This document shows, piece by piece, positions 12,350 to 21,814 of a stretch of 64,000 nucleotides of DNA. The DNA comes from Brachypodium distachyon (taxonomy: Eukaryota > Streptophyta > Magnoliopsida > Poales > Poaceae). The stretch's first letter is position 1. Every line of letters starts with the position of its first letter. The DNA lies in contig NC_016135.3 of NCBI RefSeq assembly GCF_000005505.3, forward strand, positions 12,060,613 through 12,124,612, in the 5' to 3' direction. The notes under the pieces were generated by a model. The model made no database searches. It was not told the DNA's origin and saw only the letters and a program-made list of their open reading frames with translations. The translations under genes and the position numbers were made by a program.

Positions 12350-12650
12350 CTCCTGTCACGCGTGCAGATGCTGGGTAAGGGGTGTAAGAACAAGAGAGGA
12401 GCTGTTTGGAGTGGCAAGGTCCGCAATAGGGCCCTTCCCCATGAGCTCCTTTATCAAGTGTTCTCCTTTGTTGATGGCAGATGGGGCCATGGGGACCGGT
12501 ATGCTCTTCCACCGGTGGCGCCACCTTTAGAAGTCCAAGCCGAGCCTGCTCCTCTCCTTTGTCAGACCTGGGATATGGTTCAAGAGCCCCCATAAATACA
12601 ACAAGCTCGTCAACCATCTGATCAGTCCTTATCCAGATGGGGCCAATGAC
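12350..12650 (+). pseudogene. F-box/LRR/FBD gene copy B, 5' part
   Basis: The plus strand holds the F-box gene start (KGCKNKRGA, then LPHELLYQVFSFV) and the following WRHLWRSTP-like and KYNKLVNHL-like segments in shifted frames. The gene breaks off at about 12650, and the matching continuation is found at 18707, so about 6 kb of inserted DNA splits this copy. Frame damage shows it is not functional. Confidence 0.72.
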
Positions 12651-13190
12651 TCGGCCTGGACGAGAGCCGGCCCGAGCCCGGCTCGGCCCGAGCTCGAAGA
12701 TGGCGAGCCAAGCCCGATTCAAGCCTGGAATTGAGGCTCGGCTCGGGCCTGCAAGAACCTCGGGCTGAGCTCAGGAGCTCGAGGAGCCCAACAGCGCAGC
12801 ACAGGGGTTCGCCTTTGACATCATCAGCGCTGTCATCATCTTCCCCCCCGGCGCGTGGTGGCGCGCGTGGTGGTGCTGGTCAGAGGAGGCGGCGGCGCAA
12901 GCTAGGGCAGAGGTGGCAGCGGCTCCGGCAGAGAAGGAGCGAGGGGAACAAGAGGAATGAGGAGATCGAGGACCGGGATGTGCCGCTAGGGTGGGGAAAA
13001 ACCTAATCGAGCCTGAGGACTAGGCTGGGCCGCTGGGGTGGGAAAAATCCGTGGGCTGGATGCCTGGGCTGATTATTTTTCGGGCTTTCACGAGCAGCCC
13101 AAGCCGTGCCGGGCTCGACCCGAAATTAAAATCAGGCCCAACTTACATGCTTGGCTCGGGCTTTGGGGTACGGTGGGGCATCCAGGACGA
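12651..13190. mobile_element. GC-rich insertion in F-box copy B, class uncertain
   Basis: It is rich in GGCTCGGGCC, GGGCTCGACC and CCGAGCCC motifs near both ends, a pattern of repeated subterminal motifs often seen in grass hAT-like elements. The interior is Arg/Gly-coding GC-rich DNA. It interrupts F-box homology: ATCCAG occurs at both edges (12632-12637 and 13180-13185) and may be part of a target-site duplication. No clear terminal inverted repeats were found. Confidence 0.4.
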
Positions 13191-13198
13191 CTTGTGAC

Positions 13199-14040
13199 CT
13201 AGGAAGCACGGATACGGGGATATCGCGATATATATATATATATATATATTAATTATCAGAAATAAAGGCTGAAGAAGACAGGAAATAAGCAATTAACATT
13301 AAAAGAGGCAATCAGGCAATGGTCGAAAAGATCACAAGTTCACGGTGGGACTCACACCCTACAACCCAGCCAAAAGGCCCCACAAGTTCACAAAATAACA
13401 GCCCACAAGGCCACAAGTTCACAAAATATGAGCAGGCAATCATGCGATCATCCAGTAGGCAGTAGCTAATTAAATTAAGGAATTGCGATTCACAAAAAAC
13501 AGCAGCAATTAGCAGCAGGCCAGTAGCTGAACCTCTGGTTGCCATGGCCTAGACACTGGACAGAGAAAGGAGAAGGAGAACCAGAGAAGAAAAAATCAGA
13601 GAAAGGAGAAGTGGAGAACCGGAGAGGATCAGAGGAGAGAATTAGAGAAAGGAGACTGGAGAAGAGAAGAGGGGGAAGAAGGGTGGTGAATCACCTGCAA
13701 GCTGCAAGCTGCAGAGGAAGAAGCGCCGGCGGCGTCGGTCCGGCGGCGGCGCCTGGGGTTCGGGAGTCAGGACTAGGGGCACAAACACGAAGCGTCGAAG
13801 CCTAGGGTGCCTGGAGTCGGGTTTATCCCCTCCGCATGGGCTGGGCTTATTTCCAGTCGGGATGGGCTTTCCCGTATCCAGCCTGTATCCAGGCCGAATC
13901 GGAATTATTTTATTTATTTTAATTCGGAAAAATATCAGATACGGGCAAAATACGTATCGGGCCGTATCCGGACGTATCCCCGGATCCGTGCAGTATCAGA
14001 CACGGGTACGCCGATTTCTGGCCGTATCCGCGTTCCCTAG
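13199..14040. mobile_element. hAT-like non-autonomous element
   Basis: Terminal inverted repeats are CTAGGAAGCACGGATACGG on the left and CTAGGGAACGCGGATACGG on the right strand, 16 of 19 matching, with further CGGATACGG-like motifs inside. The left flank CTTGTGAC (13191-13198) matches CCTGTGAC on the right once the later insertion at 14047-18701 and its duplicated CTGTG are removed. An eight-base duplication fits hAT. The interior has a TA microsatellite and a GA-rich stretch but no transposase. Confidence 0.68.
13228..13250. repeat. TA dinucleotide microsatellite
   Basis: About eleven uninterrupted TA units inside the left end of the hAT-like element. Confidence 0.95.
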
Positions 14041-15534
14041 CCTGTGTGTGAGGAACCCGGAATTAACTTCCAGACCCTCCATGTGTTTAACTTCATCAGT
14101 CCAGGATCAAGCTGATGAACACATACAAAATGAGTACTTGCACAACAAACTAAAGATAAAATAAACTTTACTATAAATATGCCAAAAGACTTACAAAATG
14201 CAATGTCTCATGACATCAATACAATCAGAAAATCAACGGAAATAAAATGCGTAGAGACTCTATCTCAGCCACAGGTAATCGAGGTAGTCCACGTGACCTC
14301 ACGTCGGGATCCTCCTAGTAGTTGTAATCGGCATCCTCATTTTCATAGAGCTCTGAATATCAACAAAAATGCAATGCGATGAGTACATTACGTACTCAGC
14401 GTGCCCCCTCGGAAACCTGAATAACTACATGTATGGCTTCAAAGGAAAGCTATATGGTTCTTTTGCATAAAAGCGATTTTATTTGAAATACAATGATATT
14501 TTTGATGAAAACGATTTTACACCAAAACAAGTTTTATATGGTATCCATCCAATGACGTTCAACAACGACACCGAATAAAAGCGGCGACGGGATCCTCATG
14601 ACCTGGCGGCACAATCGACCTCTGTCGATCGATCAACACACTCACACACCAACACGAGAAAATAGAGAGATGACAGGTAGATGACCCAAAGTGCCACTTC
14701 ACTCGTCCATTAACCGCGGACACGGCTATTCGAATAGTTTTGACTCTGCAGAGTTTGTACACTGGACCCACATGAAACCGACGTGTTACCCCGCTGCTGT
14801 CCTCCCGTCGGAGTAGCAATGGCGTTGATTACGTGACCTTTCAATCAACGATCCTTGGTATTGTCTCAGCCCGCTAAGGTTTCCTACTCGAAGGTGTGTA
14901 CATCCACCTGCTAAAGGCCCCTCTTGCGCCAAACAACGGCTGCAGCCGCTAGGGATAGCAAGTCCCTCAAGTCTCCACGAGACCCAATCCACCACTTGGC
15001 CAAGACGCCACCAATTCACGCTGACCTAGTTGGTACGCCATACCCATATAGGCATGTGGTTGCACTTGTATGGTGAAGTAAGCGGAAATCAGGCATTTTC
15101 CCTTATAAGGTACAACGGCAACCACAAACTTGAGGGACTCCAACCCACTCCACCAACAATCCGATGCCGCCATACCCTTGGTAAGTTAATCAGAATAGTT
15201 TTAAAACACACCATTGGCACTTGTCTCACAAGCCCGACCACACTCAGCATCCAACATGCTCACAATAATTCAGTTTTAAAAGAATAACTCACACTTGAGA
15301 TGACATACTCCAAAGAATGTGAACTAATTTATTAAGCAAGGCAAAGCAATTCTACTTTGTGCAAGAATACTAAATAAAACTATTCCAGGTATTAGGAGAA
15401 AGGCGACAAGCAGATTATGGCATCATGGTAGTGTCAATCGACACACTAGCTATAAGAATAAAATAGCATGCATGTTTATAAAACAATTAAATAACTAACT
15501 AATGCCCATTTGAAAACATAGGTGAAATATGTTC

Positions 15535-15558
15535 AGAGAGAGAGAGAGAGGGGGGGAG
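15535..15558. repeat. GA/G-rich simple repeat
   Basis: A short GA run followed by Gs inside the 14047-18701 insertion. Confidence 0.9.
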
Positions 15559-17843
15559 GGCATGCCTCCGTTGATGAATCTTCTTCTTCAACCTTTTTGT
15601 CATTGTTCCACCTCGTCACTCTCTATCCGTCGTAACGATAACAAGAACAAACAAAATAAATACAAAATCGATAAAGCCAAACGAAATAGAAATAAGAGAG
15701 CGAATAGACAACGAGGTCAAGAATATGTTTGGAAAAGGCTAGGATCAACTTGGATAGGATTGGATGGTGAGATAGATTCTAACAAAGATAACTATATACC
15801 CGAAAGGAAGGATATATCTGATTGGCCATACCCTTTAATTAGCATCAAAATAAATACTAAAGTATAAAGCTAAGCACTCTAGGACAAGGCAATACACATT
15901 ATCATGCTAATTCGCAAGTAACAATCAACTCCTAACATACTACGAGTAGAGATAATAACATCTAGCATGCATGCAGCAGGAAATGAAAGGATTATAAAGC
16001 TGAGCTTGCTCTCCACACATGATAAACATATAAAAAAAGAACAAGGTATAATCCAAGGCTTGGTCAAATACAAAGCATGATTTCAGAGGTAAACAATAAA
16101 TAATCAAAGCAGATAAGTTATGAGTAAAGCATGTCAACACGATTCTATACAAGTAAAACAAAGCACATAATCTATGCGAGTACTATGAGCATAATTACAA
16201 CTAAGACATGCATCTTAATTATATTCAACTTTATAAATGGAGGTATCTGCAAGCAATCATCTACCTGATGGAAGCCACAACAAACAATGCTATCATGTGA
16301 GAATAATTAATAGGGATAAAGCATTCTAGAATATATATGCTCCTTCAGTGACAATAGGCTATCATGTGATAATATGGCCATATGCACCATAAAGCACTAA
16401 GCATCATGGCAGCAAGCTATTGGACAAGGAAATAACATCGCATATATACAGGAACAATTAACAACTAACATGTATCACTAGAAAGGAAGAGGCTAACCAT
16501 GGATAAGCATACCATACTAATTAAGCCAAGTCAAACTACAACAAAGTATACTAAGTACTCTATATTAGACAAGCAATAAGAAAGCGTGTGCATATTCTTT
16601 CTATCTATAAATACAACCAACAACATGGCATTGGAATTGTACAAGCATATATACTCTCTGTAATACAAGCAAGGAATATATGCAAACATGAAAGCATGGC
16701 ATATGAACAATATGCAGAGCACCAAAACACCTAAGTATACTGTTGGAATGGTACCATAAGATAAACAATAGTATATACATTAACAAGCACTTCTATACAC
16801 TAAACATGGTATTCATATGGAAACAATAATGGTAAAAACAAACTAGCAATCCATAAATACTCAGAGAATTATTGACAGTACTTGTAAGCATGCAAAATCT
16901 ATATAAATAACTAAAACAACTATCATGGCTGTGCATAAACAAAAACACAAGCAAGGATGCTACTTTTTATAAATTCTAAAAACTAGCTATCTAGGCATGT
17001 GTATACAAACTTCAGAAACATTTGTATAGCAATACAATTTGTCACGTATGCTAGGAATACTACAAGCAGCCCATGACATAAATCTAATCCGCAGATATAG
17101 AAGATGGCAAACATATGCAAGAATGACCATTCTATTAATGTGTGCAAAATAATATACATCTAGCAAAAAAAATATAAATATGGTTGCATTGAGTAACATG
17201 TTCAGAATACTCATAAATGTATCTAAAATGCCACACGATGCAGTTTAATGCAATGGAATTCATGCATATGAATTTTTGATCATACCAATGAAATACAATG
17301 CAAACATTTGCCTTTTAAATAATAGAAGACTTGCCTAAGAAAAGAGATTCAGAAGTGAATGTCTAATTAACATGGGTGAAAGTAAGACTAACTAATAACA
17401 TGATCTTAAAGACAATTAAGCATATTTTTTACAGAGCAAGAACATGTATGATTAAAATGACTAATGCACATGAGATAATGACTTTGCAAATCCTAGTATC
17501 TTCAAATCTACCTGTCCGAAAAATGTGAAATTATTTGTATGCAAAGTAAATGAATGCTATACCATGATACACACTGTAGATGCAACAGATTTCAGCCAAA
17601 CAAAATAAATCTAGCAAAAAGATGAAATCAGCCAATTTGACTCTAAGCAAGATAGGCTGATTTGAGTTTCTGAGTCCCAACCCTAACCGATTGGTCTAGG
17701 ACCTCTACCCAGTGCTAATGGCGTCCAGAGATGGTTACTAAAGCAAGGAAACAAGATTTGATCGGTGGAAAATATTTAGGAGTCAACGAAAAAGGATTTG
17801 GGGCTGTTAGATCAATTGGTCCAGGATTAATCCTCTCGAATTT

Positions 17844-18329
17844 GTGGATGGGCATGGGCTGGGTGAAGAAGCATTCAAAAGGATGATGGTGGGATCAGAT
17901 TCTCACCAATTTGATGAACACGCAGTATATCAGAGAGGAGATAATTTGCTGGTTGTTGTAGTCGATCAGGAGATGGCTTCGATCTGCAGTACTCCTCTTC
18001 TCTCTTGGTGTGCAACGCGCTTGTCCTTCTCTTCCTGTGCGTACTGCTCCTGGTCGTTGCATGGCTGCTGTCCCTTGTCATCTTCCTCGGTGCTTTACCA
18101 TGGGAGACCTTCGGTTGAAGAGTGGAGAGAGGGAAGAGGAATGGCCTGCGTGTTGGGGGAAATGATGGAATGCAATTATGCAACCGCTGCTTTGAGAGGA
18201 GAGGGAGTGGCGTCTTGTCGTTCTGGAGACAGAAGGCAGGAGGCAGGAAGGAAGATAGAAGCGAGAGAGATGGAGAAGAGACGCAAGTGTGGGTTGGGGT
18301 GGTTCAGCCTTCCGTTGGGCTGGGTCTAG
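17844..18329 (+). other. Open frame of 161 codons, not recognised
   Basis: This is the longest open frame inside the 14047-18701 insertion. Its product is Cys- and Ser-rich in the middle and shows no motif I recognise. Local base composition is more GC-rich than the surrounding AT-rich insertion. It could be chance, or host DNA carried by the element. Confidence 0.2.
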
Positions 18330-18706
18330 ACGTGAGGTTGAGAGGGAGAGAAAGTTAGGCTAAGAGGGAATTTCACCCCAAGGCTAAACAGAAAAAAAGA
18401 AATGCTTTTCCTTTTATACAAAGCTAGGAAATCAGATGAACTTCAAATTAAATACCAAATCAAATTCTGAAAATACCAGGAAAAATTTAGAGATGCATAT
18501 TTGAATATGGAGAATTAAACCAAACAAATATCGATCAACTAAGAGCAAGTATAAATCAAATTTATATTCCAGTCGGTGTTAAGTCAATTTAAAACCAAAG
18601 AATCGAGAAATTTCCAGGGAAGCTTTGTTTAATTCAAAGAAATTTTCAAGTAGTCTTTTTTAGGAAATGGATTTTGGAACTCCGAAAACCAGTATGTTAC
18701 ACTGTG

Positions 18707-19108
18707 ACGCTTACCCAAACATGGAAATGTGGATTCAGTACGCTCTAGTGCGCCAAGTTCAGGTGCTTGAAGTCAATTAATGGTTACAATGGTATTGGTG
18801 AGAGAATAAAAGTCGACATGCCTTTCGTCCCACAATTTGGGTATCTTAAATGATCACTGTGTTGATTTCTTTGTGGATATCTCCAACTTGCCGGTATTGG
18901 AGGATCTAACTCAGGAAGAATGCAGCATTTGGATGCTAGAGATGTCATCCATATCAGTACTTTGTCTGAGCATTTCTACCTGTCACGCAGATGATGAGAT
19001 CTGTGTTTTGATTTCTGCACCATGTCTTAGTTCACTTCTTGACGATTTCATGTCAAGATTCCCTTGCTTGAAAACATGCCATTGATAGAAACAGCTTGCA
19101 TTAGGCTG
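18707..19108 (+). pseudogene. F-box/LRR/FBD gene copy B, continuation
   Basis: Homology to the sister copies resumes at ACGCTTACCC, exactly where the 5' part at 12650 breaks off. It encodes the LRR segments VRQVQVLEV, LEDLTQEECSIWMLEMSSIS and the LISAPCLSSLLDDF motif seen in copies C and D. It ends in an abrupt inverted junction at about 19108, where the minus-strand version of the same gene region begins. In-frame stops are present. Confidence 0.75.
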
Positions 19109-19222
19109 TAAACCGAACTATCAACGTCCAGCCACACGTAAGATGTTTCTAGCAATGACATGTTTTCAAGCAAGGAAACCTGCCTTGAAAATGGTCAAGA
19201 AGAAGTGAAGTAAGACATGGTG
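19109..19222 (-). pseudogene. F-box gene fragment, inverted
   Basis: About 114 bases are the reverse complement of the F-box LRR segment around the motif FPCLKTCH and following bases (compare 19838-19955). It forms the second arm of a small palindrome with the end of copy B, then jumps at about 19223 to the F-box region of copy C. Confidence 0.72.
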
Positions 19223-19837
19223 CTATCCTTGTTGCCGGCAAATGGGGCTGTAAGGACATGTGCGCTCTCCTATCGGTGATGCCACCTCTGGAGATCCACC
19301 CCAGCCTACTCTCTACTACAACGGACCAGGGACATGGTTCAAAAGTCTAGAGAAATACAACAAGTTCGTCAACAAGCTGATCTTCCTTCGCGAACTCTCA
19401 CCTCTTGTGAACTGCGAAATCAGTCCATATCCAGAAGAGGCCCATGACGCATAACCATACATGGACATGGATTCAGTACTTTGTAATTAGACAAGTTCAA
19501 GTGCTTGAAATCAATGGTTACAATGGTATTGGTGACAAAATAAAATTCGACATGCCTCTCATGTCCCAACATTTGAGGAACTTAAATCTATAGTTTGTTG
19601 ATTTCTTTGTGGATATCTCCGACTTGCCGGTATTTCTGGATCTAAATTTGGAAAAATGCACCATTTGGACGCAGGAGATGTCATCCATATCGCTACAACG
19701 TCTGAGCATTTCTACATGTCGCGTAGATGACGAGATCCGCATTTTGATTTCTGCACCATGTCTTACTTTACTTCTGCTTGACGATTTTCAAGGCAAAACC
19801 CCGTTGCTCCATTGCTAGAACAACTTATGTTAGGCTG
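19223..19837 (+). pseudogene. F-box/LRR/FBD gene copy C, plus strand, truncated
   Basis: It begins inside the F-box (LLPANGAVRTCALSYR), where a TGA replaces the conserved Trp codon, then STPA, TWFKSLEKYNKFVNKLIFL, RELSPLVNCEISPYPEEAHD and LRR segments ending LISAPCLTLLLLDDFQGKTP. Both the protein start and the C-terminal half are missing. Its end at about 19837 is the centre of a long palindrome with copy D. Confidence 0.75.
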
Positions 19838-20516
19838 TAAACCAAACTGTCGATATCCAGCCTAATGTAAGATGTTTCTAGCAATGACATGTTTTCAAGC
19901 AAAGGAAACCTGCCTTGAAAATGGCCAAGAAGTGAAGACATGGTGCAAACATCAAAACGCGGATATCATTATATACGAGAAATGTAGAAATGCTCAGACA
20001 CTGCTGTGATATGGACGACATCTCTTGCGTCCAAATGCCGCATTCTTCCATATATAGATCCTCCAATACTGGCAAGTCGGAGACATCCATAGAGAAATCA
20101 ACAAAGTGAAGATTTAAGATCCTCAAATGTTTGGCGGAAGAGGCATGTCAATGTTCACCACTAACAATGTAACCATTGATTTCAAGCACCTGAATCTGGC
20201 ACATTACATCATACCAAATCCACACGTCCATGTATGGGTATGCCTCATGAGCCTCATCTGGATACGGATTGATTTCACAGTCACTAAGAGGTGAGAGTTC
20301 ACGAAGGAAGATCAGATCATTAATGCACTTGTTGTATTTCTCTAGGCTCTTGAACCATGTGCCCAGTCCAGCATAGCTAAGGAGGAGGCCGGGTGTGAAC
20401 CCCTAGAGGTGGCGCCACTAGCGAGAGAGCACGCGTGTCCGCACAACCCCATCTGCGGGCAACAAGGAGAGCACTTGCTGCAGGAGCTCGTCGGGACGAA
20501 GTGCGCAGATGTTCTT
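19838..20516 (-). pseudogene. F-box/LRR/FBD gene copy D, 3' part, split by the CACTA element
   Basis: On the minus strand the sequence encodes the F-box LRPDELLQQVLSLLPADGVV, then RTRVLSR, a TAG at the Trp position, TWFKSLEKYNKCINDLIFL, RELSPLSDCEINPYPDEAHE, AYPYMDVWIWYDV and LRR segments. The seven-codon start lies beyond the CACTA element at 32930-33000. The copy is the mirror image of copy C over about 600 bases. The protein would have been a ubiquitin-ligase adaptor, but stops and the transposon insertion make it a pseudogene. Confidence 0.8.
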
Positions 20517-20532
20517 CACTACTATAGAAAAC
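20517..20532 (+). repeat. Left terminal inverted repeat of the CACTA element
   Basis: It begins CACTACTA, the hallmark of the superfamily, and is followed by CCAGTGGCGG subterminal repeats. Confidence 0.92.
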
Positions 20533-20753
20533 CACATCCGTGATCCCCCTCCAGTGGCGGTTAAAACGGACCAAAAAACACACCGCCACTGGAGGCCTCT
20601 CGAGGCATCCACGAGCGCCACCAGTGGCGGTGATAGTCACCGCCATCACCGCCACTGCTGCCCAACCACCAGTGGCGGTGATTATTGTCCCGAAACATGT
20701 CACCGCCACTGGTAATGGCCATGGAAACCTTAAAAACCACCAGTGGCGGCCGT

Positions 20754-20905
20754 AAAAAAGACCCGCCACTGGTACACCATCCGATACATGATGGTATTAC
20801 TCAGTCTCAGTGCCCTTCCCTGAACCCCTTAAGCACCGTCCGATCACTCGTTTAGAACTCAACCGGAATGGGGAACGCACTGAGCACTAAGTAGTAACCA
20901 CCGGT
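20754..20905 (-). ncRNA. Candidate Pol III transcript 1 (U6-type promoter module at 20926-20967)
   Basis: Minus-strand sequence from about 25 bases after the TATA box to a run of six Ts (20759-20754). Nothing in it matches U6, U3, 7SL or another RNA I know. Transcription is inferred from the promoter layout and T-run only. Confidence 0.3.
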
Positions 20906-20925
20906 AGGTGGTGCGGCGGAACCCT

Positions 20926-20967
20926 TTTTATGCTGGTCGGAACTCCTGTAAACTAGCGAGGTGGGAT
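20926..20967 (-). promoter_or_regulatory. U6-type snRNA promoter module 1 (USE plus TATA)
   Basis: On the minus strand ATCCCACCTCG (20967-20957) matches the plant snRNA upstream sequence element RTCCCACATCG with one change. After 24 bases comes CATAAAA (20932-20926). A spacing of 23-25 bases is the Pol III (U6/U3) arrangement in plants. Confidence 0.55.
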
Positions 20968-21814
20968 TAAAGTGGGAAAACTGGTGGGAGAGCACCAGTG
21001 GTGGGTCTAATATTACCCGCCACCGGTGAGTCCTCCAATGGCGGTTTATTTTTCTGCCCGCCGCTGAAGGTCACCAGTGGCGGTTTATCCGTAAACCCGC
21101 CACTGGTGACCTGTCTATATATAACCCCTGCGCGAGCCCCAGCTGGTCGAGCTCGCGCGTTTGTCTGGACCAACTGCGGCTCTCTCCTCACTGGCGCCGG
21201 CGAAGCCCTGTCAAAATTTGATGGCAGCGGCCGGAAGGTAGCTCTCCCCCCTTCTCCTTCCTCTTCCTCTCCCTTCTTCCTCCTCCTATTCTTCTCCAAT
21301 TTTGCAAAATGGCCATTAATGGTGCCTTGGCCGCCGGCAGGAAATTCGGCCCCGATCTCTCTCCGGTGGCTCTCCCGGACTGCCCCCGCTGTCTCTGGAG
21401 CTCCCCCTCACCCTAGTGATGATCCTCCCTCTCTCTCTCGCTTTAATTTTGCTTGGATGAGCTCCCTCTCTCTCTCTGCAGTTCTCTATCTAGCTCTCTC
21501 TCTATATATAGCTGCTTATGGGGGAGCTTAGCCCCGAGGGTTAGCCCTAGGGTTAAGCTTAACCTCGGGACCGGTGTACGTGCATGTTCAAACATATAAA
21601 ATGTGTGTGGACACCGGCTTTCTTGCCGTGTATTTTCTTATGTGATGTGATACCGGCCGTCGTGCCGATGTGGGTGGGGGTAATTTGTTTTTGATGCAGG
21701 CATCGATTTTCATAGTGCAAAATGCTATTTTTTTAGCAAATGTCATGCCAAAATTTTCCATTTTTGTCGATCAAGCTGATTTGTTTATTTTAAAAAAAAT
21801 TGTGTTGTAGCTCG

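Larger units (their letters stand above)
14047..18701 (-). mobile_element. Unclassified 4.65 kb insertion with TG...CA ends (LARD-like candidate)
   Basis: The unit starts TGTGAGGAACC and ends ATGTTACA, with TG...CA termini, and is flanked by an exact five-base duplication CTGTG (14042-14046 and 18702-18706). Read on the minus strand it starts TGTAACATACTGG, like the TGTAACA starts I remember for several Triticeae repeats. The interior is AT-rich and holds no recognisable gag, pol or transposase. No direct LTR pair was found by eye, so it could be a solo LTR-type or large non-coding derivative. It landed inside the target duplication of the hAT-like element. Confidence 0.55.
20570..21120. repeat. 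CACTA left subterminal repeat array
   Basis: Many copies of CCAGTGGCGG and its complement CCGCCACTGG in both orientations, spaced tens of bases apart. In the superfamily such motifs bind the element-encoded accessory protein during transposition. Confidence 0.85.
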
